Counted from the stretch's first letter, positions 37,330 to 48,984 are shown. The stretch is 64,000 bases of DNA from Dichotomocladium elegans (GCA_025716815.1 JAIXMN010000002.1:496001-560000); one strand, 5' to 3'. Numbers and translations are program-made. Notes: a model not told the origin generated them from the sequence alone.

Positions 37330-38273
37330 GTGCGAGTTTGATGTTGTTGGATATTCTGCTGTTATGAAAGAGGATGTTTCGCCATACAAATAATGCCGTT
37401 GATGAGTTTCCCGTTCTCGACGTACGCCGTTGAATGTAAGATATCGGCAGACCAAGATCAAATGGTAGAGTAAGAAATTATCTCGTGTTGTTGATGATAG
37501 AGAGAAAGAAAGGAGGGGAGACGACGATTAAATGGAACGATGACAAAATAAGGACAGAAGACCAAAAAAAAAAAAATTACTCGGGCAAAATACTTGCTGG
37601 ATATTTCGGAGATCGTATTGGTCGATGCTTGAATATAAAAATAAAGCATAGCACCAATGCTGCCCTGCGCTGTTTCTTACTTGAATGATGATCATCAGAT
37701 AGTATCGATCATCGAAGTAACCTTCTGTTTTCCGGTTTCCAAGTAACAGTTCCTAAGATAATCTGCGATTTTAATTGTACACATGCGTCGTTGTCAGATG
37801 AAAAGACAGAAAAGACATTGCACAAATGCAGTAATCATTGGACTCATCGCGTACAACAGATCGAATAGAACAAGTTGCTCATATAATGTTTCTTACATTC
37901 ATTCCCTTTTCAGATATGCTACATGTTTGCATCTATGCCGGTGCCTCGCATCAAAAATCCACGAAGGAATGTCGCCAGAATCGCAGATGGACGTATCACG
38001 TTTCGCCTTGCTGGACTTCTTGGGAGGAATATAGGGATGAAGGTGTGTGCGGATATGAGCAGCGTTCGCATGTTTTTAGTATGTTGGGTCTTCCCCACTT
38101 GTGGCACCAGACCTCCGCATTGTACAGTTCCTGCACGTCTTCGTGCAAAAGGGGGAAAGAGTGGAACAAGCAATTTGTCTCACACATTGACCAACCACAT
38201 GACCAGCTGAATTTTTTTTCGTAGTGGAGCGCAAAAAAGATGGAACTCCTCACAGACACTTCCATGTTACTCA
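37330..38273. other. Divergent promoter region
   Basis: About 0.9 kb between two divergent genes, so it holds both promoters. A plus-strand frame at 37923-38210 and a minus-strand frame at 38292-37996 overlap each other and have no domain; I do not call them. Confidence 0.45.
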
Positions 38274-40660
38274 ATGGCAACTGCTCAACCATCGTCTAAT
38301 GTTGCTTACAATTACGAAGACTACGTCCCTCTTGATGAGATTACCTGTCCAATCTGTGATGCACCCTGCTCGTCTTTACAAGCACTGAATTTGGTAAGCC
38401 TGTCTTCCTCCTTCTATTTTTATGTGTCTCTGCTATATGCATCATTCCCAGACCTAACCCAGCTTATCGCGGGCGGGCGGGAACTTTCCAAACCCTTTTG
38501 CAGCACCTGGATGCCGCTCACACCGAAGAAGACTCAAAAGGAGCGCTCCTGTCCTGGTTCCGCACGGCGCACAGGAAAGTTCAGACCACGCTTGGGTCGC
38601 CCCGCTCTCCCACCAGTTTGAACAGTAACGCTGTCGAGCGTTCATTCAGGCAACTCCTTGAGCCTAATCTCATGAACAGCTTCAGTAATTTTAATCTCGG
38701 CAATAACAATCCTGTATTCTTTGCTTCTGATGTCGATCGACAGCAGAGTGAGGTGATTACCCGAGAGCATTGGCAACGCGAAGGTCAGAACGACGTGTGC
38801 AGTATGCCAGGGTGTGGCCGGTCCCTTGGCCGCCTGAACAAGCAACACTGTCGCCAGCAAGTATTTCTGGGTCCCCTTCCCTTCTTTGCCTCCTGCGCAA
38901 CCCCCCAATACTTTCGATGTGCGCGCAATGTGGCGTCATTTTTTTCTTTTGCTTATTCGGTGAATGTTTCATAGTTGCGGGAAACTTTATTGTGATACCG
39001 ACATGCAATACGAGATGAAGCTTGACCGAAACGCTCAGCATGACCCCGAGTCCGGCATATGGTGTCGTGTATGCGCAGTGTGCTTTGCTTCGAGGACCGG
39101 ATATATCGACCATCGTGGTGCCACTAGAAGCTTGACAGCGGGGTTCCTCAAACATCGGGAAAAGGTTATTGATCGCGTACATTTGGAGAGCAACCGGTTG
39201 GAAAAACGTTTGGAAAAGGTAAAAGGTACAACATCATACAGAAGCAGACGCATGCACGAATATCTTGCTGATTTTTTTTCTGGTAATCAGCTTGCAAGGA
39301 TCCATTATGCGCTCGACACAGGGAGCAAAGGCGAACGGATGAGCCCTTCTCCTTCACTCGCCAGTTTCTCCGTCGATCGCACAGATTCCGGATCTTCCAT
39401 TGACAGCTTTGGAAGTAGCGTCATGTCCCCGCGATCAGGGTTTGTTTCGAACGGAAATAGCATCTTAAGCATGAAGCTGAAATATCGAGGTGAGAGAAAG
39501 GATGGAGTTGATTCTTTAGTAAGAAGGTACACCATTCATTGATGTGCGTATAGACGGAGAGCAGGCAGTGACAAAATGGCAAGACGACAAAAGTGTAACC
39601 CATTGCCCTTTATGCGCGTGAGTTATTTGACGTAGAGCAGAGAGTGGAAAGTGTGAAGGTCCTAAAGTGTCTGCGCACGTATATGTTAGTTCCGCATTTA
39701 CGATTACCAATCGCAAACACCACTGTCGACTTTGTGGACGGATCGTATGCGGAAATACACATTGCTCCAAGATGATACCATTGTTCCTGGACATGACATC
39801 AGGTAACAGTTATGGAGCAGGGAATAGGGAAACTTTATTGACTTCCTTTCATATATTAGATCATTTTGACCAAGAGCCAGTGGGTGATACCCGTGCATGC
39901 CACGACTGTCAGCGGCTTGGATTTCGGTAAGCGACCGTTGCTTAGGCTTTCTTTCGGTTTGTCATAGCTAACTTACTGGCGATACGAAGACGCCGCCTTC
40001 GCTACGAGGAATCCATACAGCCCATGGCAATCGCGCAATTATATCAACAATTAATGGTGACTCGCCAAAATATCGAAAAACTACTACCCGTATTCCATGA
40101 CGTTATTGTTCTTCTCGAGTAAGTGCGCCATCGATATGCATACACACAGAGAGAAGAACATGCGTTGAGAAATTGTTCAATTGGTTAGTAAGGAGAAGAT
40201 CCACAAACAACCCAAAGAGACATTCCAGAAGGCCGCCATAATCCGCAAATCACTTATGGATAACTTCGCGCTTTTTGACACGCTTGCCAAGAGGATCAAG
40301 GCGCTCCCGGCCAAGTCGTCCTCTATGCGCCGCCTACAAAGCAACGTGTGTACAGCTGCGAGTATGTATCTGCAACAGAATATGCTTCCGCTTCAGATGC
40401 TCCCTCGTATCCTTAAGCCCGAGCAGAATGGATCATCTAAGAAGCTGAATGGTGGCGGTAGTGCCGCAGGGCATGCGAACCGTAAACGGGATCTACAGCT
40501 TCAACTCCAGGCATTCAAGGAACAGCAGATGTTGGTGGAAGGATACGTCCGGGACGCACAGAGCAGCCGCAAGTTTGATGATGTCAAGACTCTCAAGATG
40601 AGTTTGGATGAATTACGCGCTGAGATCCTGAGAATTCAGGCCGAACTTGGGAATTTTTGA
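38274..40660 (+). CDS. pep7: Pep7/Vac1 (Rabenosyn-5-like) FYVE-domain tethering protein
   Basis: Starts MATAQPSSN with a C2H2 finger begun by ITCPICDAPC and completed after an intron by HLDAAH. Then comes RSLGRLNKQHCRQ, an intron, and CGKLYCDTDMQYEMKL with LDRNAQHDPES and IWCRVC, the first FYVE-like module. A Ser-rich spacer follows (SPSLASFSVDRTDSGSSIDS), then the second, canonical FYVE domain: VTHCPLCA, an intron, NRKHHCRLCGRIVCG (R-KHHCR phosphoinositide pocket) and TRACHDC. Coiled-coil exons LYQQLMVTRQNIEKLLPVF and LQLQLQAFKEQQMLVEGYV end at 40660. Two FYVE modules plus N-terminal finger is the Pep7/Vac1 layout. It binds PI3P and Rab5/Vps21 on endosomes and, with Vps45 and Pep12, drives Golgi-to-endosome and vacuolar transport. 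Confidence 0.9.
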
Positions 40661-40845
40661 TTAGGATTTCCTGACATGCACGGCAATACTAGAAGCCGTT
40701 ATTTAATGCTTGCAATAAACAGGCCTCACCGGTGGAGGGGCCATGTGTAACTCCGCTCAATCAGTTTGCATGATCCCGGTAGAGAGAAGACCTCTTCCTC
40801 CGTGCTTAGGTATGAGTCACTTGATATTGATGGTGGTTTAGGTAC
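40661..40845. terminator. Probable pep7 3' end
   Basis: An AATAAA-like signal (GCAATAAACAG) lies at about 40710-40720, some 55 bases after the stop. It could be the polyadenylation signal. This rests on a short motif only. Confidence 0.3.
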
Positions 40846-41010
40846 TCACCCACTCGTCTTATATAGGATGTGAAAGAAAATGATGATGATGACGAGTAGG
40901 AGAATTAGCAAACCGGCCATGATTGGATGTCTAGGATGAAAGACAAACAACAGGCTTAGAAAGCAGATCCTGCTGACATTGGTGGTGAAGGCCAAAGAGA
41001 GCCACGCCAT
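40846..41010 (-). CDS. Possible 54-residue two-helix membrane protein
   Basis: A single open frame from ATG 41010 to a stop at 40846. It has a first hydrophobic segment (ICFLSLLFVF), a short basic turn (HPRHP), a strongly hydrophobic segment (IMAGLLILLLVIIIIFFHIL) and a polar end YKTSG. It lies head-to-head with the SLP1-type gene, whose start is about 110 bases away, and could share its promoter. No family is recognised. A GTGAGT donor overlapping the stop region allows a further exon downstream. Hydrophobic frames arise by chance in T-rich DNA, so this is tentative. Confidence 0.3.
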   Translation of the reverse strand: MAWLSLAFTTNVSRICFLSLLFVFHPRHPIMAGLLILLLVIIIIFFHILYKTSG

Positions 41011-41122
41011 GCTGAGAGGCGCGCAGGCGAGCGGTGGCAAATCTTGATTTGGGAGGGGGCGGGTGGGGAACAGAAGGGGTCATACAAAAAAAGGAAAAAT
41101 GCTGGATGCTTTTTTTTTTATC

Positions 41123-44100
41123 ATGTCCCTTTATCGAAAAAAGGGTAAAATGCGCCCGATCTTTTGCCTCTCTATCCTTGCATCCTACCTTGTATATAGC
41201 ATATCCACTGATTCCACCTTTGCACTGGCGATTGCCACTCCCCCTCCAAAATCGTTCTCACAATCTTCCGTCCGCAAAGCTCAATGTCTACGATTCCGCG
41301 AAACCGATGTGCTTCGGGACTTATGCCCCGCATTCCAGCAGAGCGATCTCGATTCCTTCGAAGCATTGTTTCCCGACGTTTCCATTCTCTCAGGTCTCGG
41401 CCATGATGCCGACATGAACCTGCTTTACGGCAGCCAGGCTTTCCACGAAAGCGATCGCCACGATGGCAATTCCATCCGGCCTGATGACCAAAGAGATCCC
41501 GCCACGTCTACAGAAGCCCATGACGCTGCAGCAGCTACGGCGATGGCCACACCTACAGCTCGAAAAGAGCAGTTGATGCCACCCGGGTTGGCGTCAGCAT
41601 CATCACCACCATCGATGCAGTATGATACGTCTTCGTCGATGACAAAAGATGGTCCGCTCTTCTCGTACAAGGAGTGGGAACAGAAGCACACGCCACCAAA
41701 GGAAAGCGATCGGCGCTCGCCGAGGAAAAAGGCTGCTGGCAGCGGTGGTGATGGCAGCGGTGGCGGACGACAGATGATTGACAGTGTAGACGGCGTGTTT
41801 GCAGACGACTTTGGCTCGATGTTCGAAGCAGCAGGCCGAGGCGAGTCGCCGACCGTAGCCAACGTATACAACGAAAATGAGTACATTGAACCTAGCCGGT
41901 CCGGGGCGCCAAGCAAGCTCCCAGATCTGCCCATCAAGTCCTTCAAAGAACGGTTCAATTATGCGTCGATCGATTGTGCAGCAACAGTCCGGGGCGCCAA
42001 CAAGGAGGCCAGAGGCGCGCAGTCGATCCTCTACGAGTCGAAGGATCAATACATGCTAAGCAAGTGCTCGGCAGACAAATACGTGATCATCAACCTCTGC
42101 GAGGAGATTCTCATTGATACAATTGTTCTGGCCAACTTTGAGTTCTTCTCTAGCACATTCAAGGATTTTCGTGTTTATGTAGCAGATCAGTATCCAACCA
42201 ACGACTGGAAATTTTTGGGTCAATGGCAGGCACGTAACACACGAGACTTACAGGTAACGGAAAAAGAGCACAGAAAGCCCTCTTCCCCCGCTTACTCGCA
42301 CTCGTCTTTATCATTTTCAGGTGTTTAAAGTGACCAACCGTATCGGATGGTTTGAGAATATCAAGATCGAATTCCTCACACACTATGGCCATGAGTACTA
42401 CTGCCCGCTTAGCCTCGTGCGTGTCCATGGGATGCCCATGTGGGAATATTACAATCTGATCGAGAGTCGTGATCTTTCGGGTGATTTAGATGAAGATGCC
42501 CTTATGGAGCGGTACCTCTGGCCAAGCGAAGTGCGCGACGAGATTATCCATCCAAAGATAGATGTCTCGAACGACACGATCTCTATGCCTGAGAACAGGG
42601 AAGACGAACGGCAAGGCCAGGTGCCAATCATACCGCCTCTCCCCAATGATCAAAATATTCCGCCTGCCCATCCCGAAGACTTATTGCTCCCGCCTGTTGT
42701 TGTGGTCGTACCTGAGGCAAATGTCGGCGTCATTGAGCCAGGGGAATCTTCATCAGGTAGCATTCCTGTCGTGACCCATCCATCAAGTGACGAAACCGCT
42801 ATCATCATGGAAGGACCTGCCGTACCGCCTGCTGATTCAGCACCAGATCATCTTGAACAAGACAACCTGTCCACCACGCCCGATTCAATTAGCGGCGTTT
42901 GTGCGGAGAACCAAGAGGACGAGGGTCGCCAACAGCAACAGCCACAACATCCCTCCACCGCAACTGCTGCGATCCATGACGGGTCTGAGAACGCGGTGCA
43001 CTTGGACCAGTCTACACCATCATTCGGCATAGATACTGCATCGGACACACCAATGATCGTCCCTGACAGTCAGCAGCAGCATTCTGCAACAACAGTTGAG
43101 GTATCCGCGGGGTCTGCCTTTATTGGACCCTTACCAAGTGCTTCTGAGACGCCTGTTGTGACATCCTCGCCACCTCCACCGCCACCATCGCCAAATCTTG
43201 GTCCGGATGATGTAGTTACACGTGCCATCCCGATTCCCAAGATGCCGCACAAGGATGGAAATACACAAGAATCAATCTACAAGACTATCATGAAGCGACT
43301 GAATGCCCTCGAAGCCAATGTGACGCTTTCTCAGCGTTATCTTGACGAGCAAAATCAGATTCTCAACGACGTGCTTCGCAACATGGAGAAGAGACACCAG
43401 GATCAACTCATTGCACTTCTCGGCCGTTTGAATGATACAGCGAGCAGCAGGATCGATAGCATGGTAAGCATGATTGCGGCCATTTTTTCACCAAAAAAAA
43501 AAAAAAAAAACACTGAACATACACCTTATATATAGCGGCAGCGGTACGAGCAACTCTACGAAGAGCTCAAATATGAATCCGAGCACCGTGCACAAGAAGC
43601 AGCGATGAAGATGAGCCAGCTCGCAGATCAGGTTTGGAGGGATTAAAATACATAAAGAGTGTTGGAAGAAGAGCTAAAGGTTGTTATTATGATAGATCGC
43701 GTTCGAACGACGTGTTTCGATGGCCCAACTTGTGGTCGTTCTCACGCTCTTTGTTTTTGTGGCGCTTTCGCGTGGCACGCTCAGTATTCTCTCACCGATC
43801 ATGGAAGCACAGGCCCAAGAGCGGAAAAGGCGTGAATCCGCCGATGCCGTTGCACCTGCGTCATCGCCCTCGCCCTTGCCGCTAGTGAAGTCATCAAGGG
43901 AGATACATCCCGCGATCACTGCAACGATGGAATCATCCCCTGTTTCGCCGCCTACTGATGAAGAAGATGATGAACGTGTTGTGAAAGACTTTTGTACTGC
44001 GAGACGAAGCAGCAGTGCTGAGCCCATCCGACGATGGAGCAATGAGAGCGAATCTACCTCGGAGCCCACACCCCATGCTGCCGTTGTGCCTGAACATAGA

Positions 44101-44142
44101 TTTTCATCCACAGGCGACGATACCGCAGTTCCTTATAGTTAG
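41123..44142 (+). CDS. slp1: SLP1-type SUN-domain protein of the endoplasmic reticulum
   Basis: Exons 41123-42253, 42321-43463, 43536-43631 and 43696-44142 are all in phase 0, total 938 residues. A signal peptide is visible in MRPIFCLSILASYLVYSIST (ATG 41150 is an alternative start). A long acidic/Ser-rich lumenal stretch leads to the SUN-like domain, which starts at KERFNYASIDCAATV and includes SILYESKDQYMLSKCSADK, YVIINLCEEILIDTIVLANF, EFFSSTFKDFRVYVADQYP, WFENIKIEFLTHYGHEYYCP and LSLVRVHG. A Pro/Glu-rich region, a coiled coil (MKRLNALEANVTLSQRYLDE) and one transmembrane helix (LVVVLTLFVFVAL) with a polar tail follow. The same order is found in yeast Slp1 and animal SUCO, where Slp1 with Emp65 protects soluble ER proteins from degradation. 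A 16-17-base poly-A run follows the donor of intron 2. Confidence 0.92.
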
Positions 44143-44358
44143 CAATGCATCTTTCCATAGATGCTCTACTTCTTTACGCTAGGATGATATAACGCCCATG
44201 GGTGTCTGATTAGCGACTTAATTGGGACTCTAATAATGAACAAACCTTCGATACGCCAACAAAATCTCGCTGAAATTTCATCAGGTTGCACAAAAAAAAC
44301 AATGGGAGGAAAATGATATGATCGGCGGCCCAAAAGCGTCGCGTGTTTTCTGAAAGCC
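44143..44358. other. Short intergenic spacer
   Basis: About 200 bases between the SLP1-type stop and the NAD kinase start. It must hold both the SLP1 terminator and most of the kinase promoter. No clear motif was read. Confidence 0.4.
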
Positions 44359-46228
44359 ATGTTGCGATCGATGTGTCATGGTCGACGATCTATTGTTGCC
44401 ATCCGTCGTTGGTACACTGCACATGCCATACGGACGACGAAGGAACTTGCGGACAAGGTGCATTTCAACTTGACGCGCGAACAGTGGGCATTTGGTTAGT
44501 GTTCCTGCCTGTCTCTGTGTGTGTGTGTGCTTTGACGTTCGTGTTGCGATGGCTTCGTTTTAAGTGATTTCATTTTCTTCAAACATAAAGTCGATGGCGA
44601 GAATCGTGAAGTCCAGTCCATGTTTGACAAGGTCAAAACAAAAGAAACAAGTAGCATCTTGCAGGTTCCCGGAAGTACCTACGGGTAAAAAAAAATAAAG
44701 TGGAGAAGAGGGCCAGAAGGAAATTGATAGGTTCCATGTGAACAGGGGCAAATTCACACTGGACTGGACAGAACGACCGCGGAATGTGTTAATTATAAAA
44801 AAGGTCAATGACTACAAGGTGGAAAAGGCCCTGTTGGAGGTTGCAAAGTAAGTGTGGAGCATCTTTTCTTCTGCCTGGAGTTAACCACACGGATTTGGGA
44901 AACCAGTTGGCTGCATAAAGAACGACCGGACCTAAACATCATTGTCGAGCCGGCTGTTGCTGAGCATTACAGGGAGAAGCTCCCGTTTGTTCACGTGATT
45001 CCTCCAGGTGAAAGACTCCTGCACACCCCACTCGCTCTAACGGATACCTAACTATCTTCATGCAGACGAAAAGCAGGAATATAGCCGCACCGTTGACTTT
45101 GCCATCACGCTGGGCGGCGATGGAACACTCTTGCATCTTGCATCCCTCTTCCCAAAGGCTGCGCCGCCCGTCGTCAGCTTTTCGCTCGGCACGCTAGGCT
45201 TTCTCATGTCATTCCGTACGTCCCTCTCGCATATGGACGTGACCCAACTGAACTGATCCACTACTTACGAATGTAGACCTCAAGCATTTCCGTCGAGTGG
45301 TGTCCGATATGACAGCAGGCAAAGTATCGCTCATGCTCCGGATGCGCTTGTTCTGTTCGCTTCATCTGCCCAGCGGTCAGCGAATTACGGTGGATGGCAA
45401 AGAAGTAGGCAAGTTTACAAATCATCTGTCTATCTGCGCATGCAATCATAACAGCGTCGGACTCACGGTGGGAAACTAATAAGGGGACCGACAAGTGATG
45501 AACGAGGTTACTCTCCACCGTGGGCGATTTCCGCATCTCACATCGCTAGGATGCTTTGTGGACGGCGAATACCTGACAGAATGCGTGGTACGTGAACATG
45601 ACAAGCAAAAATTTGCACCTTCCTGAACGTTTGGTTCCTTATAAACGCTTCTAGGCAGACGGGTAAATTGGATGGGGATCAGTGATGGAGTGAACCAATC
45701 CTCAGGAATGGTGTTGTTTCGTGTTATCCATTAGCCTTATTGTGTCGACACCTACCGGATCAACGGCCTATTCGTTGTCTGCAGGAGGCCCGATCGTGCA
45801 TCCAAGTGTCCAGAGCTTGGTAATGACGCCAATCTGTCCACGTTCATTGTCGTTCCGGACCGTTCTGCTCCCACCGAGCGCAAACATTCGATTAGAGGTG
45901 AATATCTGTTTCGATGGGTGTGCGGATGGTTCAATAACTAAGCATGGGGCCCACATAGGTCGGTGAAGCCAGTCGAAGCCAGGTGGAGGTGTCGATGGAC
46001 GGGCAAGAGGTTTTTCTGCTCGACAAGGGCGAGTACCTCCAAGTAAGAGGCCAGTTTCTCTGGGGAGTCATGTAAGGAGGAGCATTAATGGAGCTCTCTT
46101 ACCCTTAGGTACGCATGTCCAAATATCCGATTCCTTGTGTCACGCGAGTCAGCGAAGGGACTGATTGGGCCAAAGACATTAATGAGTTATTGAAATGGAA
46201 TCAAAACTTTGGCCGCAACCTTGTATAA
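44359..46228 (+). CDS. NAD(H) kinase, probable mitochondrial (Pos5-like)
   Basis: The start ATG 44359 gives an Arg-rich leader ([20 protein letters not shown]), like a mitochondrial presequence. Family blocks then appear across many short exons: [49 protein letters not shown] with the catalytic [50 protein letters not shown] (NE motif), [14 protein letters not shown], then [20 protein letters not shown] with the substrate-binding STPTGSTAY, and [16 protein letters not shown]. It ends at 46228. The family phosphorylates NAD(H) to NADP(H). DGL is read through an 8-base microexon (45655-45662, GCAGACGG) between CTAG and GTAAAT, and the frame is exact on both sides. The splice just before MNEV was not resolved, so a small defect there is not excluded. 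Confidence 0.9.
45655..45662 (+). other. 8-base microexon of the NAD(H) kinase gene
   Basis: GCAGACGG between acceptor CTAG and donor GTAAAT. Using it joins ECV to [11 protein letters not shown] in frame and supplies the conserved Asp-Gly. Skipping it breaks the frame. Inferred by reading, not from transcripts. Confidence 0.6.
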
Positions 46229-46262
46229 ATACATTTTACCCACAGCTGCTGCACTTGCTCTA

Positions 46263-46690
46263 TTAAGGCGCACACAGTGAGAGAATTTAGACGCTCCAAT
46301 AATTTTTCAAGGTCGTATTTTTAGAAAACTGAAGTCGTGCTTTTCCAGTATCTCAAGTCGCATTCAAGCAATTGGTAGCGCTGTCATACTTGCAAATCGT
46401 GTCATGAAGGTCGAACTGCATTTATGGTACAAAGTCCCTGCAGAGCAGTGAATAATCGGACTTTGCTTATCTCTTTCTGTCTTTAAAGCGAACGAGTACA
46501 GCACCGCGCACCGGCTTTGCGGCAGAAAAGCACTTGGAGGAATGCAAGCAAACGACAAAAGGAATCCCAGCGGCTATGCTCTTGGTGGCTCCCGTGGAGG
46601 TAACTATGGCTTTGGAGTCGAGTGCCCTAAGTGACGGTTGCTGCGTTCACTTGCGCGCGTGTTCGCATTCATGCAATGGATGGTATCATG
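46263..46690 (-). mobile_element. Terminal fragment of the Tc1/mariner-like element (one ~305-bp unit plus terminus)
   Basis: Bases 46263 to about 46355 match, in reverse complement, the end of the element at 61395-61500: both outer ends read TTAAGGCGCACACA then TGAGA-AATTTAGACGCTCC and later CTTTTCCAG-ATCTCAAGTCGC. The following 300 bases (to about 46680) are one copy of the unit repeated in tandem at 59.0-59.65 kb. The catalytic transposase part is missing, so this is a deletion derivative oriented minus. It sits about 35 bases after the stop of the NAD(H) kinase gene and may supply or disturb its 3' end. Confidence 0.7.
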
Positions 46691-46797
46691 GTGGACTTGT
46701 ATTTGCGCAAAGATGGTTGTAAATGGATTAAACTCGGAACCACATTTTGCTATCTACCAAAACTCCCTGGTTGATAATCACGGTCGGATTTTGTACT
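46691..46797. other. Short unique spacer before the DDE transposon
   Basis: About 100 bases with no recognised content between the Tc1-like fragment and the left inverted repeat. The last three bases, ACT (46795-46797), match the three after the right inverted repeat. Confidence 0.5.
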
Positions 46798-46827
46798 ATG
46801 GTGCATTTCATTTATAATAGCCACAAA
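46798..46827 (+). repeat. Left terminal inverted repeat of the DDE transposon
   Basis: 30 bp, beginning ATGGTGCATTTCATTTATAA. It matches the reverse complement of 49533-49562 at 29 of 30 positions. Confidence 0.9.
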
Positions 46828-46887
46828 CCTTATTTTGTTTCAATTTTCATATTCAAACTCAGATAATATATATGGATGTGTCTAATA

Positions 46888-48984
46888 CTAGTCATGTAAG
46901 CCAACACGACGATGGCTCTTGTAGATACGAGTTGAGAACTTTCTAACATGCTCTGCAGCCTCATTAGCATCCATGTCATTGGAATAAGCCTCAATATAGC
47001 GCCAAGCCTTATTGTAGTATCGGCGGATTGTTGTGGGAGTCTGGTTTGGAGGAGAAACAGAGTCAAGGAAGCTCGGGAGATGTTCTTTTAGACTCTTGAA
47101 AGAATAGTCGCACCGTGCTCGAGCTTCACGCTTTGCAGCGCTCCAATAGCGTTCAATCCAATTGCATTCACAATGGAATTTTGGATAAAGCTCAAATATA
47201 TGGCCACTATCCTCCACTGCTTGCTGCAATGCCGTCCGCTGCGCTGTGAAATCAGGCTGTGCTGCAAGCAAATGTTTTGCGCAACATTTTGCATCGTCCG
47301 CCGCATCGTTTTTGCACTCCATTCTCCATACTTTGTCGGGGCGGTGAGGGTCTTTATCAAACCAAAGTCCACGCTCTTTCAGAATCCTTTCAATTCCTTT
47401 GAAGTATTCTACTTCTTTCTTCTGTGAGGTGACTATCGTATGGCCGTGTTTACGCTTCTTGATGTTCTCATGTCGTTTTATGTACATGCTCTGAGGAACA
47501 TGCATTGGCGCACCGTCATGACCTGTTGCAACGAAATAGCCATTCCGAAATCGGTACTTTTCGCCTTCTTCGATGCGTTTCTCAGATTTTGTCATCCTTT
47601 GAACCAAAAGAGCATCTGCAGCAAAGGCATTGTGATTGATACTCTGGTCAAACAAGAACAGGGCTCTACAACCAGGATGCAATAGTTCAAATAACGGGAT
47701 GACGGTGCTTTGCAGTTGGTGCAACATATGTTCACTGGTCCAGTATCCCTCACGCCCAGCGCCAGCTTCGAAGAATTGTCGGGAGATAAGATCTCCATGT
47801 CTCATTGTTCCATGACATGGACACTGGAATTCACTGACCATAATCGACATGCCAGGACACTTATTCCGCATTACAGTTTCGCCGGCTGCCAGCCACAGAA
47901 CTTGCTTGCCATCATTGGCATAGAAGGTCGACTCATCATGAGTTACCATCACCAGCATCTTTTCTCCGGGTGCAAGAATTGGTGGTATAACTTCGTCCAT
48001 CAATTCCCCTTCGAAGTGTTCTGTCATTGTCCGGTAGGCCGTCATGCGTCGTGACCATTCCTTACGGTACACAACGACATCTTCCCTTTCATGGCCGTCG
48101 TAATAGACGTCTTTGGTGTTACGCCGAAACAAGAAGCCCCATTCGTTCATGTATCGCCAAAGGGTTGTTTCACTCACACTTCCAGGTACACCAAATACAT
48201 CTGGAATTGCTGATTCATTGACAAACTTCAATATACTAATGATATTTCGCTTGTCAGGTAACTGTTCACGAATCCACTTGCAGATGTTGTCCGAGAGGTG
48301 CTCATCAGACAAAACCGAAATCCTCTTGTTGTGTATTCCTTGGCGGTGAGATGATACAATCCCAAATTGAAGAAATTCTTTTGCCCAGTGACGGATAATC
48401 TTGGGGCGGTAATCTTGCGAGGGTGTATGCCAGATATCTTTGGCAGCGTCCTGCGACGCAGCAATTGCTTTCTTACCAGCAAGACGATACACAAGGTACC
48501 TGTGTACTGCTTGAAGCTTACACAACTGGAAAGGGCTGATGGAATCTCCGGCATTGGATGCTGAAATTCGAGGTCTTATAAGCTCTTCCAGCCTATTGAT
48601 AGCTCCAGCAATAAGCTCTTCCTCATATCGATCGTCTTGGTTCGTCTGACGTTGCTGGCGGGTAAAACCGAAAGCGGAAAGCTTCTGCGACATGCTTGCG
48701 GCGATTTCCATCTCCTTTCTATGGCGCCAGATAGTTGTCCGAGAGTCCTTGGAATATGTGCCTCGCAGGTGGCTATCGGCTTTCTCATTCCACACCAATG
48801 GGAGGGCAGCAGCAGCAGCGACTGCATCTCCAGAAAGCCCCAAAACATCCCAATCTTCAACATCTGGGATCAGATCCTCTACCATCTCGGTCTCTCCAAC
48901 AGGAAATGGCTGAGGAGCCAATTGCCCTGTTTCATTTCGTTGTCTCTGCTTCAAAAGCTTTTGACGTTTGGATAACGGTGCCAT
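46888..48984 (-). CDS. DDE transposase, 698 residues, uninterrupted
   Basis: A single exon from ATG 48984 (MAPLSKRQKLLKQRQ); an in-frame ATG at 49065 would add 27 residues. The basic N-terminus and a helical DNA-binding part are followed by the catalytic core. Candidate acidic triad: D in VMVTHDESTFYANDG, D in ALFLFDQSINHNAF and E in PKFHCECNWIERYW. Between them are MSIMVSEFQCPCHG and ILKERGLWF. C-terminal blocks RARCDYSFKSLKEHLP and TIRRYYNKAWRYIEAY complete the family pattern. I recognise this as a DDE family widespread in fungi, best matching Zator-like transposases in motif order, but the superfamily name is not certain without a search. No stop or frameshift is seen. Confidence 0.85.
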   Translation of the reverse strand: MAPLSKRQKLLKQRQRNETGQLAPQPFPVGETEMVEDLIPDVEDWDVLGLSGDAVAAAAALPLVWNEKADSHLRGTYSKDSRTTIWRHRKEMEIAASMSQKLSAFGFTRQQRQTNQDDRYEEELIAGAINRLEELIRPRISASNAGDSISPFQLCKLQAVHRYLVYRLAGKKAIAASQDAAKDIWHTPSQDYRPKIIRHWAKEFLQFGIVSSHRQGIHNKRISVLSDEHLSDNICKWIREQLPDKRNIISILKFVNESAIPDVFGVPGSVSETTLWRYMNEWGFLFRRNTKDVYYDGHEREDVVVYRKEWSRRMTAYRTMTEHFEGELMDEVIPPILAPGEKMLVMVTHDESTFYANDGKQVLWLAAGETVMRNKCPGMSIMVSEFQCPCHGTMRHGDLISRQFFEAGAGREGYWTSEHMLHQLQSTVIPLFELLHPGCRALFLFDQSINHNAFAADALLVQRMTKSEKRIEEGEKYRFRNGYFVATGHDGAPMHVPQSMYIKRHENIKKRKHGHTIVTSQKKEVEYFKGIERILKERGLWFDKDPHRPDKVWRMECKNDAADDAKCCAKHLLAAQPDFTAQRTALQQAVEDSGHIFELYPKFHCECNWIERYWSAAKREARARCDYSFKSLKEHLPSFLDSVSPPNQTPTTIRRYYNKAWRYIEAYSNDMDANEAAEHVRKFSTRIYKSHRRVGLHD

